Below are positions 23,206 through 31,720 of a stretch of 37,247 nt of DNA, in pieces (positions within the stretch are counted from its first letter, which is position 1; every line of letters starts with the position of its first letter). The notes below the pieces were generated by a model. It ran no database searches and was not told the origin of the DNA. It worked only from the letters and a program-made list of their open reading frames with translations. Origin of the DNA: an uncultured Bacteroidales bacterium (GTDB lineage Bacteria > Bacteroidota > Bacteroidia > Bacteroidales > UBA932); the NCBI GenBank assembly GCA_934675095.1, contig CAKUPC010000015.1, positions 1 through 37,247 of the forward strand, given 5' to 3'. Both the position numbers and the translations under genes were made by a program.

Positions 23206-25299
23206 TTATCGTTGGACGGTGGCGGTGAGGGGAAGGTTGGCGCTGGAGTCGCCGACTAGGATGCGGTAGGTGCCTGGGGTGACGGTGAAGTCGTGGAGGG
23301 CGGTGTCGTAGTGACTGAAGGCGTCGTCGTCGAGCGTGATGGTTATTTCCCTGCTTTCGCCTGATTTAAGGAATATCTTTTCATATCCCTTGAGCTCCTT
23401 TTCGGGACGGGGGAGTGCCGGGGAGCATTCGCCTACATAGAGCTGCGCTGCCGTGGCTCCGTCGCGCTTTCCGGCGTTGCGGACGCGGAAAGTAACCTTC
23501 ACCTTGCCGTCTTCGGACGTGGCTACATTGAGGTCCGAGAACTCGAAGGTGGTGTAGCTGAGTCCGAAGCCGAAAGGGTAGAGCGGGGCGGTGCCGTTGC
23601 GGCCGTAGCCCCGGTAGCCTACAAATACGCCTTCGTTGTAGCAGACGCGGGAATAGGGGCTGCGGAGGTTGCGGAACGTGTTTTCGTAGTAGCTGCCGAA
23701 AGTCGGGTTGTCCTCGGGGCGGGCCTCGATGGAAATCGGGAGGCGGCCGCTCGGATTGGTCGCTCCGGTGAGAATCTCGGCTATTGCCCGGCCGCCTGCC
23801 TGTCCCGGATACCACGCCATGAGAGTCGCCCTTGAGATGTCGTCAAAGTCAGCGAAGCGCACGCCGCCGCCGGCATTGATGACAGTGATGAGGTTCGGGT
23901 TGAGTTCCGCCGCACTGTGCATCTGGGCGGTCTGTGCCGCCGGAATCTCGAACGGCCGGTCCCCGTCCTCATGCTCAAGGTCGGAGTTGAAGCCGCCGCA
24001 GTAAATCACGGCATCGGCACGGCGGAGGAGTTCCTGCTGTTCCTCGCTGAACTCCGGCTGAACGGCGTCAATCCTGCCCTCGAACGGGATGAGGCTGACT
24101 TTCATCTTCCTGCCCTGTTCCGAAAGCGCGGCGAAGACGCTTTTCGTGTGGTATGGGTTCACGAATCCTGATCCGCCTCCTGTCGGTACGCAGTCCGCGT
24201 TCGGGCCGAGAACCACGATGTTTCTTACGGCTTTGGCGCGTCGGTTTGACCGCGTGCCGGACAGCGGAAGAATCCCGTCGTTCTTGAGAAGCACCACGGC
24301 TTCACGCGCCACGTCGAGCGCCACCTTGTCGGATTCCGGATTGTCGAGCGGGAGGCTTTCGTCCTTCTGCTCCCGGTCAAGGAAGCCGAAGGCAATGAAG
24401 GTCTGAAGGATGTGCCGGCATTTTTCGTCGAGCACGCTTTCGCTCATCGTTCCGTTCGCCACTGCCCTGCCGAGCAGTTCGCGGGTGTAGTAGAGCGCAA
24501 TCGGCATCTCAAGGTCGAGACCGGCGTTGGCGGCCCCGACCGTCGAGTATGTCGCTGCCCAGTCGGACATATATATTCCTTCAAAGCCCCATTTTTCTCT
24601 GAGAATCCTGACAAGAGCCTCGCTTTCGGAGGTGTGCACGCTGTTGAGCAGGTTGTAGCTCGACATCACGGAACCGACCCCGGCGACCTGCACCGCCTTG
24701 CGGAAGGCAGGGAAATAGATTTCGTTGAGAGTCCGCTCGTCGATGTCCGATGACGTGTGGTGGCGGCTCCACTCCTGGTTGTTTCCGCAGAAATGCTTCA
24801 CCGTCGCCATCACGCCCTCGCCCTGCACTCCGAGTATGTACTGCACGGCCGTCTCCGAAGTCAGGAAAGGGTCCTCGCCGTAGTACTCGAAATTGCGCCC
24901 GCACATCGGCGCCCGGTAGATGTTGACTCCGGGGCCGAGCAGGACGTGAACCCCGCGTGCCCTCGCGTCGGATCCGAGCGACTTGCCGTAGGCCAGTGCC
25001 AGTGACCTGTTCCAGCAGGACGCGAGCGCGATTCCGCAGGGGTACATTGTGCTCTGCGTGTCGTTGCGAAGCCCCTGCGGGCCGTCCGCCGTGCGGATTT
25101 CAGGTATGCCGAGTCGCGGGACTCCATAGATGCGGAACCCGTCGGCGTCTCCGGCGATAAAGTCAATCTTTTCTTCGAGGGTCATCCGGGCAACCAGCTC
25201 GGAGGCCCTCTGCCGGGACTCGTCACCGATTGTCACCTGAGCGAGTGCGGGCAGCGCGGCGGCCGCCGAAAGCGCGAGTGTCAGAATTTTCTTGAACAT
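23206..25299 (-). CDS. GH3 beta-glucosidase, secreted
   Basis: The 697-aa enzyme has a signal peptide (KKILTLALSAAAALPALA) and the GH3 layout: an N-terminal barrel (to about 290), an alpha/beta sandwich GH3_C domain (about 335-560) and a C-terminal Fn3-like domain (about 610-690). Motifs include TADGPQG (70-76), GRNFEYYGEDP (134-144), KHF (168-170) and the nucleophile Asp246 in MSDWAAT. It would release glucose or another sugar from the non-reducing end of beta-linked oligosaccharides in the periplasm. As the last gene of the PUL it suits the final step after GH16 has cut a beta-glucan. It begins 3 nt from the stop of the lipoprotein gene before it. Exact linkage is unknown. Confidence 0.93.
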   Translation of the reverse strand: MFKKILTLALSAAAALPALAQVTIGDESRQRASELVARMTLEEKIDFIAGDADGFRIYGVPRLGIPEIRTADGPQGLRNDTQSTMYPCGIALASCWNRSLALAYGKSLGSDARARGVHVLLGPGVNIYRAPMCGRNFEYYGEDPFLTSETAVQYILGVQGEGVMATVKHFCGNNQEWSRHHTSSDIDERTLNEIYFPAFRKAVQVAGVGSVMSSYNLLNSVHTSESEALVRILREKWGFEGIYMSDWAATYSTVGAANAGLDLEMPIALYYTRELLGRAVANGTMSESVLDEKCRHILQTFIAFGFLDREQKDESLPLDNPESDKVALDVAREAVVLLKNDGILPLSGTRSNRRAKAVRNIVVLGPNADCVPTGGGSGFVNPYHTKSVFAALSEQGRKMKVSLIPFEGRIDAVQPEFSEEQQELLRRADAVIYCGGFNSDLEHEDGDRPFEIPAAQTAQMHSAAELNPNLITVINAGGGVRFADFDDISRATLMAWYPGQAGGRAIAEILTGATNPSGRLPISIEARPEDNPTFGSYYENTFRNLRSPYSRVCYNEGVFVGYRGYGRNGTAPLYPFGFGLSYTTFEFSDLNVATSEDGKVKVTFRVRNAGKRDGATAAQLYVGECSPALPRPEKELKGYEKIFLKSGESREITITLDDDAFSHYDTALHDFTVTPGTYRILVGDSSANLPLTATVQR

Positions 25300-25302
25300 T
25301 AT

Positions 25303-27078
25303 TTAGTCGTTGTAGTTTGAATAATTTTCGTCAATCTCGAAGGACTTGATGACGAGCGAACCGGCAGCATCTTGAATTCCGTATTCGTAGTTGAAGCCCT
25401 TGATAGAGGAGTCCGCCGCCCAGATGTCGCCGACATTTGTGCTGTTGTCGAGTACAAGAGTTCCGTTAATCCACACCTTCCTTGAAAGCGTGAGGTTCTG
25501 GTTCGTGCCTGTTCTCTGCGTAGGCTTGATGAGAAGCCTGATGGACTTGAACTGTGAGTAGTCGGTAGGGAACGTTCCTTCAGTGAATTTCTTGGTGTCG
25601 TTCCAGGTGTTGTCCCAGCCCCCGTCGAATCCGAAGCCGACCTTGTGCCCGTTGGCGTCTTTCGTCTCTCCGCCGCAGGCAAGCAGGGCCGTGTCATGAC
25701 CATACTTCAGCATCATGTAGATTATTCCTCCCTGCCAGTTGTTCACACAGAAAAATCCCTCTGTCAAATTCACATCCTCAAACGTCCAGACATAGTTTCC
25801 ATATTTGAAATCCTCGGAGGTCTTCAGCCAAACAGAGTTCTTGCTGTCCAGTTTGAGTTTCACGGATCCGTCGTCGTATGATTCGTAGAGACTGTTGTCG
25901 CCGTTTTGTTTGTAGGCAGCGCTTGTCAGGAACAGCTCCATTGTCTTCGGCGCAACGCCTTCAACGGCAGTCGCAGGTTCAAGCGTAACCGTATATTTCT
26001 TCGCTACAGGCCACTTTGACTTAGGGAATACGACCGTGAAGCTCTTACCGTCATCATTCTTCGTCACCGTAGCCTCATCCGGGTCTGAAATGGAGACTTT
26101 CCAGTCGATGGTGGAGCTTACCTCGTATGTCTTGGCATTGGCAGAGCCTCCTCTCCAGTAGCATTTCCTTTCAGAAAGAGTGTAGGCCTTGGCGAAGTCG
26201 AACGCTCCGGTGACGCTGCAATTCCCGTCGAGACTGAAATTGAGGGTATAGACATTGCCGGAAATGAACTTCTTGGACAACTTCATCGTCTTGCAGATGC
26301 TGTGCTTGTCCGTGTTGATGACGATTGTAAGATATTCGTTGTCAAGAGAGAACGGCGCGGTGACCGCCCATGCTGCAAGATTGCCGAGCGTTGTCCCCTC
26401 CGGTACGAAGACCTGAACATAATCGGCCGGACTCGAAAACTTCATTGTGCCGTCGATTAGGCTGACGTTCATCTCTCCGGAAAGTTTCTTGCCTGCGGCC
26501 AGAAGTTCTACAGATGAAACCGCCTCATTCTCAGTGATGCCCTCCACCGAAATGCCTGCAACGCTGATGCAGATGTAGGAATTGAGGTGCGCGAACTGCC
26601 AGTCACTGATTGCTGCGGTCCCGCTGTTGAGTGTGGAGGTTTGAGGCTTTCCAATCATAATTGCCGCCGATGCGTCGTATGAGGTTCCGGTCATGGTCTG
26701 TACGCTCGGAAGATTCAGCAGGGCCGCCGCAGGGTTGCTGGTAGCTCCGCTTGTATAAGGGTAGTAGGCGTAGAGCGTCTGCTCGTCCTCCGATGCCGTC
26801 ACCTTTCCCGTGAACTTTGCCGTTCCGTCGGACAGAAGCGTGATTGTATGCTTGGCATTTACAGTTCCCGCCGTAGTATAGACACCGATGGCATCGGTCT
26901 CCGCCCAGTTTGCAGTGAATCCGTCAGTCTTGTCGCCGGAGATTGTCGTCTTTGTCTGAGGCTGGCCCGCGTATGATGTAAGCAGAACCTCATCTGAAGT
27001 CTGCACAGGAGCGATGCTCTCCTTCGCGCATCCCGCCGCAAGAGCAAGGACACAAAATGCTGAAAAATACTTTTTCAT
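25303..27078 (-). CDS. Fimbrillin-like + BACON surface lipoprotein with C-terminal binding-type domain
   Basis: This 591-aa lipoprotein (lipobox LALAAGC, Cys near residue 17) has three parts. Residues about 40-285 resemble Mfa/fimbrillin-like proteins (ETDAIGVYTT, LYAYYPYTS, FAHLNSYICISV). About 290-390 is a BACON-like sandwich. About 395-591 is a jelly-roll-like domain (GNYVWTFEDVNLTEGFFCVNNW, GFGFDGGWDNTWND) shared with the 30123-31640 protein. Part of that domain is nearly identical at DNA level to the other gene. It is placed between the GH16 unit and GH3, so it is probably a surface glycan-binding protein. The fimbrillin part is unusual in such a role. A 51-codon gene lies 17 nt upstream. 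Confidence 0.82.
   Translation of the reverse strand: MKKYFSAFCVLALAAGCAKESIAPVQTSDEVLLTSYAGQPQTKTTISGDKTDGFTANWAETDAIGVYTTAGTVNAKHTITLLSDGTAKFTGKVTASEDEQTLYAYYPYTSGATSNPAAALLNLPSVQTMTGTSYDASAAIMIGKPQTSTLNSGTAAISDWQFAHLNSYICISVAGISVEGITENEAVSSVELLAAGKKLSGEMNVSLIDGTMKFSSPADYVQVFVPEGTTLGNLAAWAVTAPFSLDNEYLTIVINTDKHSICKTMKLSKKFISGNVYTLNFSLDGNCSVTGAFDFAKAYTLSERKCYWRGGSANAKTYEVSSTIDWKVSISDPDEATVTKNDDGKSFTVVFPKSKWPVAKKYTVTLEPATAVEGVAPKTMELFLTSAAYKQNGDNSLYESYDDGSVKLKLDSKNSVWLKTSEDFKYGNYVWTFEDVNLTEGFFCVNNWQGGIIYMMLKYGHDTALLACGGETKDANGHKVGFGFDGGWDNTWNDTKKFTEGTFPTDYSQFKSIRLLIKPTQRTGTNQNLTLSRKVWINGTLVLDNSTNVGDIWAADSSIKGFNYEYGIQDAAGSLVIKSFEIDENYSNYND
25418..25688 (-). repeat. Direct repeat of about 270 bp shared by two lipoprotein genes, copy 1
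   Basis: This stretch matches 30241-30511 in the same orientation with about seven mismatches by my manual alignment. It codes for the segment from ALLACGGETKDANGHK to TNVGDIWAA in both proteins. The flanks on both sides remain alignable only at protein level, so the high identity is local. Confidence 0.85.
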
Positions 27079-27095
27079 AGTTGCTTTCCCACCTT

Positions 27096-27251
27096 TTAGA
27101 ACGCGATGTCATTACTTTCCGAATCATAGGACAGTTTTCCGGCGCGTCCAGCCTCGCCATAGCTTTGTGCGAATCCGCACTCGGTCTCAATTCTTATGAC
27201 CGAGATTTTCGGAGCAGAGTAGGCTGCCCCTTCCATTGAATTTTTAATCAT
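27096..27251 (-). CDS. Small peptide of 51 aa before the fimbrillin-like lipoprotein
   Basis: The minus-strand ATG at 27251 gives 51 codons ending in TAA at 27098-27096. It lies 51 nt after the GH16 gene and 17 nt before the lipoprotein gene, in the same direction. The sequence has no signal peptide. It starts with AAYSAPKISVIRIETECGF, followed by AQSYGEAGRAG and the acidic end DSESNDIAF. Short proteins with an xAPxIxVxxIExExGFAxS pattern are, as I recall, frequent beside fimbrillin-like and other surface-protein genes in Bacteroidales, but their function is unknown. I see no frameshift or overlap with a larger frame. It could be a real peptide; expression is unproven. Confidence 0.6.
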   Translation of the reverse strand: MIKNSMEGAAYSAPKISVIRIETECGFAQSYGEAGRAGKLSYDSESNDIAF

Positions 27252-27301
27252 GATTAAATTCTTGTTGATAAATGCTTTATGTAACGTGTCTTAGATTGAC
27301 A

Positions 27302-28369
27302 CTATAATTTGGTTGCCCTCACCCAATCGACGTGCATATATGACGGAGCGGTGAGGTTCTTCGCTCCGACGGGGCTGGCGCTGAGGATGATGTAGTAGTC
27401 CGAAGTGAACGGCCACTGCTTCATCTCGGCCTCATCGGCGAGGTGCATGTTCTCGTAGGTCATCGTCTTTTCGCCGTTGGTGTAGAAGACGAGGCTGTTT
27501 TCGAGTATGTCAAGCCCGTAGATGTTGTACTGTCCGGCGTTATATCCCTTATATACAGGCTTGCCGGCGTATTTGTTGCTCTGGTCAACGACGTCGATGT
27601 AGTGGCTGTGGACGGTCTGCTGGATGTAGTCGTGGAGGTAGCTGTGCTCGAGGATGTCTATTTCGCCGCCGTCAGGCCAGCCCTTGTAGATCTGGTATCT
27701 CGAATCGGGCATCAGCCAGAACGCCTGCCCCGCATTGTCGCAGTCATCGACGAACTTGATCCGTGCCTCGATGTGGCAGTCATACTTGATGTTAACCTTG
27801 TACTCGGTCTTGATTCCGCCCGAGCGCACGACCCCGTCGTCGTCACGCTTTACGACAAGCACGAGGTTGCCGTCCTTCACGTAGGAGTGCTCCGGCTTCC
27901 CGGACATATCCGTCTGCCATGCCGCCGTTCCCTTGCCGATGAGCGACCAGAACTCTGGGTTGACCTCCCCGTCGGTGTCGAACTCGTCGCGGAAAATCAC
28001 GTCCTTGCCGTCAATCTGCGGCAGTTCGGACACATATTTCGTAAGCTTCACCGTCCATTTCTGCGAAGTCTCGCCCCTGCTCACGGTGAACTCCTGCGAC
28101 TGCGGCCAGCTTCCGAGAAAGTCATTCGGGTCCGGGCTTATCGTCGCCCCGTCCGCCAGGTCGACGCTCACGCCGCTGACATATCCGCCGTACTCGATGA
28201 CTCCGATTGTCGCCGTCCCGCTTTCCTCGTCGAGGTTGGCATGATAGCTCAATTCATTCACCTTCAGTGCAAAGTCCTTCAACAAAGGTTCCGTTTCCGC
28301 ATCCCCTCCGTTCTTCACGCACGCCGTCGTCGCCAGCAGAGCCATTATCAATATTTTCATTTTCTTCAT
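27302..28369 (-). CDS. GH16 laminarinase-type beta-glucanase lipoprotein
   Basis: This 355-aa lipoprotein has the lipobox in LLATTAC (Cys17). Residues 28-115 form an Ig-like domain. The GH16 domain (about 122-355) contains GGEIDILEH with nucleophile Glu236 and acid/base Glu241. The ExDxxE spacing is the beta-bulge type found in laminarinases and marine-polysaccharide enzymes, rather than the ExDxE type of lichenases. It would cut inside beta-1,3- or mixed-linkage glucans at the cell surface. The start at 28369 may instead be the ATG at 28360. The 177-bp gap upstream contains a hairpin (28397-28417) and copy B of the dispersed repeat. With SusC/D and GH3 it defines the substrate guess of the PUL. 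Confidence 0.93.
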   Translation of the reverse strand: MKKMKILIMALLATTACVKNGGDAETEPLLKDFALKVNELSYHANLDEESGTATIGVIEYGGYVSGVSVDLADGATISPDPNDFLGSWPQSQEFTVSRGETSQKWTVKLTKYVSELPQIDGKDVIFRDEFDTDGEVNPEFWSLIGKGTAAWQTDMSGKPEHSYVKDGNLVLVVKRDDDGVVRSGGIKTEYKVNIKYDCHIEARIKFVDDCDNAGQAFWLMPDSRYQIYKGWPDGGEIDILEHSYLHDYIQQTVHSHYIDVVDQSNKYAGKPVYKGYNAGQYNIYGLDILENSLVFYTNGEKTMTYENMHLADEAEMKQWPFTSDYYIILSASPVGAKNLTAPSYMHVDWVRATKL

Positions 28370-28396
28370 TTATCTATTACTGTTTCAATTATCTTC

Positions 28397-28417
28397 TCTT
28401 AAAGAAAAACTTTAAGA
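28397..28417. other. Perfect hairpin in the GH16 leader
   Basis: TCTTAAAG (28397-28404) and CTTTAAGA (28410-28417) form an 8-bp perfect stem with a 5-nt A/T loop, 28 nt upstream of the GH16 start. It may be a leader structure; it lacks a U tract after it on the minus strand. Confidence 0.4.
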
Positions 28418-28442
28418 AATCTCTTGGATGAGAATATGGGAT

Positions 28443-28544
28443 AAAAAGATGGAGTGCAAGGCCTGCGAAACCTTTTCAACCGGAGCAACCTAATGGTTGT
28501 GAGGATTGAAAAGTTGAGCGTAACGCAGCAATCCGCTTTTTTGC
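28443..28544 (-). repeat. Nested-hairpin intergenic repeat, copy B
   Basis: Read on the minus strand, this copy begins within 3 nt of the stop codon of the BACON lipoprotein (28547). It has GCGGATTGCTGCGTTAC, an inner stem TTGAAAAG (28506-28513)/CTTTTCAA (28472-28479), the apical CAACC (28486-28490)/GGTTG (28495-28499) and a tail TTGCACTCCATCTTTTTA. The core and ends match copies A and C, and the stem sequence differs but pairs. It lies inside the PUL between two same-strand genes, so if it terminates it would lower GH16 expression. Confidence 0.75.
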
Positions 28545-28546
28545 CC

Positions 28547-30058
28547 CTATTCTCCCCAATCAATAAATTCATAAGGTAATGTATATTGCCAACCACTCCA
28601 GACGGTAGTCTGGTTTGCGGTGCCGCCGCTTTCCCACGCCCCGACAAAGATGTGGAACTTGAGCTCCTGGCTGAACTTCAGCGCGCTCGTCTGCACATCT
28701 GCGCCGTTTGCCGTGTATGAGCCGAGCACCCTGTCGTCGAGCACCCACGAGAACACCGCCCAGCCGTCCTTGTCCGGAGTCATCCTGATTCCGAACTTGT
28801 GGTCTTCGGCGCTGCTGTACGGCACGTTGAAGTCCGGGAATGTCTTTGTGTTGCCCTTGTCGACCATCGTCACGTTGGTCCTTCCCGCGCCCGCATCGAC
28901 GAACCACCTCATGTCGAAGTCCCCGCACTGGAAGTAAATCACCGGCTGAGCATTTGCGGAGGAGGCCTTCATGAAGAAGTCCCAGTTTCCGGCGGCGCAG
29001 TTGTAGCGGTGAACCTTCTGTGCCCCATAGATTTCGAGGCAGCTTCCCACGACCTTGCAGCTTGATTTGTCGTTGTCCGCGCCGTTGATAATCCACTGCT
29101 CAAGACCCGTCGCGTCGAAGTCGTAGTAGTCCGGAGTCGGGTTGTATGCCTGACGCACGACTATGCTCTTGACTATCTGCTCGAACCCCTCGGCTGCCTT
29201 GGTCTTGAGAAGAACCTCCACCGTCCTGATTGACGCGCCGGTGTTCTCCGTGAGGGCAATCCGCAGCGTGCCGTCTCCGCTGAACTCCGTCTGCGGGAAG
29301 TCAATCCATCCGGCACCGGCGTCGGCTTTCTCCACGCTCCAGTCGGCATTAGAGCTGACTTCCACAGAGAGCGTCTGAGCGTCGAAGGTCGTTCTCATCC
29401 TCGTCCGGGCGGGGGAGAGAACGACGCCGTCCTGCCATACGCGCACGGTCTGCTCCTTCTCGTCATGACGGTTGAGCACGGCGATGTCGGCATAGCGTCT
29501 CTCGCCCTTGTTCTCCGCGCTTACGGCAAGAACGATTTCCGCATCTCCGTGTCCCGAGTCCTTAATCAGTGTCAGCCATGAGGCTTTGTCGTCCTTGACA
29601 AGGCTCCAGTCCTGATTCGCGAGTATGCTGAACTTCGCCGTTCCGCCGAACTGCCCGATTGTAAGATCCTCCGCGCCCTCGATGTTGAGGTAGGCGGTTC
29701 CCTTCTGCCGCACCGGAATCCATTTCCCGATCCAGTAGTCGCTCTGAATCACGAGCGTGTCGAGCCTGTCGTCGAGTTCCGTGTTCTCGGTATATTGCAC
29801 CGTCACGTCGAAAAGTTCCGACGCTCCGCCCTCTGACGGACTTATGCTGCACCACTGCGGCTCCGTCCCATAGACCTTCCACGGGTCGGTGGATTTCACC
29901 TGAAGACGTATCGGCTCCGGAGAGGCTGCCGTCAGCGTGTAGCTGTCCTCGGCAAGGTAGCGCAGATCGACCCATTTCATCGGGTCGTCTTCCCTGCAGG
30001 AGACAAACGCGCCTGCAATGAGAGCCGAACCGAATAATATTGTTTTACTTATATTCAT
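28547..30058 (-). CDS. Multi-BACON surface lipoprotein, probable glycan-binding protein
   Basis: This 503-aa lipoprotein has the lipobox AGAFVSC (Cys near 21). Three BACON-like units follow: about 30-120 (PWKVYGTEPQWCSISPSEGG), about 125-210 (NQDWSLVKDDKASWLTL, GHGDAEIVLAVSAEN) and about 215-305 (NADWSVEKADAGAGWIDF). The C-terminal 190 residues (YDFDATGLEQWIINGADNDK, VIYFQCGDFDMRWFVDAG, GIRMTPDKDGWAVFSWVLDD) look like a jelly-roll carbohydrate-binding or lectin domain. String-of-BACON proteins with a distal binding module are typical SGBPs encoded after susC/susD. The ATG at 30058 was used; a TTG directly before it is in frame. The dispersed repeat copy B follows the stop. Confidence 0.85.
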   Translation of the reverse strand: MNISKTILFGSALIAGAFVSCREDDPMKWVDLRYLAEDSYTLTAASPEPIRLQVKSTDPWKVYGTEPQWCSISPSEGGASELFDVTVQYTENTELDDRLDTLVIQSDYWIGKWIPVRQKGTAYLNIEGAEDLTIGQFGGTAKFSILANQDWSLVKDDKASWLTLIKDSGHGDAEIVLAVSAENKGERRYADIAVLNRHDEKEQTVRVWQDGVVLSPARTRMRTTFDAQTLSVEVSSNADWSVEKADAGAGWIDFPQTEFSGDGTLRIALTENTGASIRTVEVLLKTKAAEGFEQIVKSIVVRQAYNPTPDYYDFDATGLEQWIINGADNDKSSCKVVGSCLEIYGAQKVHRYNCAAGNWDFFMKASSANAQPVIYFQCGDFDMRWFVDAGAGRTNVTMVDKGNTKTFPDFNVPYSSAEDHKFGIRMTPDKDGWAVFSWVLDDRVLGSYTANGADVQTSALKFSQELKFHIFVGAWESGGTANQTTVWSGWQYTLPYEFIDWGE

Positions 30059-30091
30059 CAATATCAGTTAACTGAGGAATTATATGACTGC

Positions 30092-30118
30092 GCGGAGGTT
30101 GCTGACAACCTCACCCGC
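30092..30118 (-). terminator. Intercistronic hairpin between two BACON lipoprotein genes
   Basis: GAGGTTG (30095-30101) pairs with CAACCTC (30106-30112) across a CTGA loop, extended by GCG/CGC. It starts 4 nt after the stop of the upstream gene. It lacks a U tract, so partial termination or mRNA processing is more likely than full stop. Confidence 0.4.
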
Positions 30119-30122
30119 AAAA

Positions 30123-31640
30123 TCAGTCGTTCGCGTATTTGCTGTAGTCGGTGTCGATTTCAAATGACTTGATTGTAATCGAACCTAAGGCATCCTGAAT
30201 CCCTGTGCAGTAGAAGAGACCGCATGACTCGGCGTTTGCCGCCCAGATGTCGCCGACATTTGTGCTGTTGTCGAGTACAAGAGTTTCGTTAATCCACACT
30301 TTCCTTGAAAGCGTGAGGTTCTGGTTCGTGCCTGTTCTCTGCGTAGGCTTGATGAGAAGCCTGATTGACTTGAGCTGTGAGTAGTCGGTAGGGAACGTTC
30401 CTTCAGTGAATTTCTTGGTGTCGTTCCAGGTGTTGTCCCAGCCCCCGTCGAATCCGAAGCCGACCTTGTGCCCGTTGGCGTCTTTCGTTTCTCCGCCGCA
30501 GGCGAGCAGTGCCATGTTGTAGCCATACTTGAGCATAAGGTAGAACGGACCGTTCCAGTTGTTCACGCAGAAGTAACCTTCCGTGAGCCTGACGTCGCTG
30601 AACTCCCAGACGAAGTTGCCGTACTTGTACTCGTCGAATGTCTTCATGAAGGCATTGCCCTTTTCCGCAAGCGTCAGCGTGAGAGATCCGTCCTCGTTGA
30701 TTTTGTAGGCGGACTCATCCTTGTTGTCGATGTATGAAGCCGGCGCGATTGCCATGTCAATTGTCACAGGCTCAACGCCCTCGATTGTCGTGACAGGGGT
30801 TACGGTCACGGTAAAGCTTTTTCTGCCGAACCACTTTGACATAGGGGCTTCAACCTTGATGCCGGCTTCAGTCTTGCCTGCAGTGAAATATTCGTCGGAA
30901 ACGGTGACGTTCCAGTCGATGTTCGCATCGACCTTGATTTCCTTCTCACCGCCCTTGTACTCAAAGACTTTCTCGCCTTCTTCCAGTTCTTCAACCTCGA
31001 AGACCAGTCCCTCGATTGAAGCCTCGAATGACTCTGAGGCGTCCTCGCTCGTGACGGTGACGGTGGCGGTGTGACCCTTCCCGTCGGTGTATCTTGCCGT
31101 TGCGGTGACGGTCACGGGCTGGTCTGACGCCTCGCCGGAAGCCGGCTCAAAAGTGAGCCAGTCGGAAGGTGCGGCGGTAACAGCCCACGGCTTGTTGGAG
31201 ATGACTGTGAATGTCTGCTTGCCTCCCTCCTTCGCGAACTTCTCCGTGAAAGGAGTGACGCTAATCTGGCCCGGAACGCCCTGGATGAACTTCACGAGAG
31301 TCGGCTTTTCGATGCCTTCTCCCTCGATTGTGAGAGTGGCCTCGCGTGAAGCCGCGCCGGTGTTGTCATCGAACTTCACGATGATTGTCTCCGCGAGCGA
31401 GCTTTCCCTGCTGCTTGACGGGGTTGCCCTGCACCAGGTCTCGCTGCTCGTGATTGTCCACGGAGTGTTCGCCGCGATGTCGAACGATACGGACTTTGCC
31501 GCAGTCGCAGCCACCGTGTAGCTCTCCTGTGCCGTGCACTCGAGTTTCTTTGACGGCTTCTGTTCCTGCTCCTTCTGGCAGGAAACAGCAAGAACCGCCG
31601 CCGTAAGGGCGATTGCCGAAATCAAAAATGTTCTTTTCAT
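30123..31640 (-). CDS. BACON-repeat surface lipoprotein with C-terminal binding-type domain
   Basis: This 505-aa lipoprotein (lipobox AAVLAVSC) has BACON/Ig units at about 35-120 (NTPWTITSSETWCRA), about 125-215 (NKPWAVTAAPSDWLTFEP) and about 215-300 (ANIDWNVTVSDEYF). The C-terminal domain (about 310-505; GNFVWEFSDVRLTEGYFCVNNW, GFGFDGGWDNTWND) is shared with the fimbrillin-like lipoprotein at 25303. It is the first gene after susD, the usual place of the main surface glycan-binding protein (SusE/F position). The start is the ATG at 31640; another ATG lies 6 nt earlier. A 16-bp palindrome CATAAAAATTTTTATG at 31644-31659 sits over the start region, probably just an AT-rich leader. Confidence 0.85.
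   Translation of the reverse strand: MKRTFLISAIALTAAVLAVSCQKEQEQKPSKKLECTAQESYTVAATAAKSVSFDIAANTPWTITSSETWCRATPSSSRESSLAETIIVKFDDNTGAASREATLTIEGEGIEKPTLVKFIQGVPGQISVTPFTEKFAKEGGKQTFTVISNKPWAVTAAPSDWLTFEPASGEASDQPVTVTATARYTDGKGHTATVTVTSEDASESFEASIEGLVFEVEELEEGEKVFEYKGGEKEIKVDANIDWNVTVSDEYFTAGKTEAGIKVEAPMSKWFGRKSFTVTVTPVTTIEGVEPVTIDMAIAPASYIDNKDESAYKINEDGSLTLTLAEKGNAFMKTFDEYKYGNFVWEFSDVRLTEGYFCVNNWNGPFYLMLKYGYNMALLACGGETKDANGHKVGFGFDGGWDNTWNDTKKFTEGTFPTDYSQLKSIRLLIKPTQRTGTNQNLTLSRKVWINETLVLDNSTNVGDIWAANAESCGLFYCTGIQDALGSITIKSFEIDTDYSKYAND
30241..30511 (-). repeat. Direct repeat of about 270 bp shared by two lipoprotein genes, copy 2
   Basis: Matches 25418-25688, offset 4823 bp, same strand. 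The few differences found are mostly at third codon positions or cause small changes (N-E-T for N-G-T, L for F). Confidence 0.85.
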
Positions 31641-31720
31641 GATCATAAAAATTTTTATGGTTATTAATTGTATATATCATCTTAGAGATTTGAGATGTAT
31701 TTTGGAGTCAGACACTCAAA

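Noticed and set aside
30092..30118. Fourth copy of the nested-hairpin repeat
   Set aside because: It has GAGGTTG/CAACCTC just after a stop codon but lacks the conserved flanks (GATTGCTGCGTT, CTGCGG, TTGCACTC) and has the opposite hairpin polarity.
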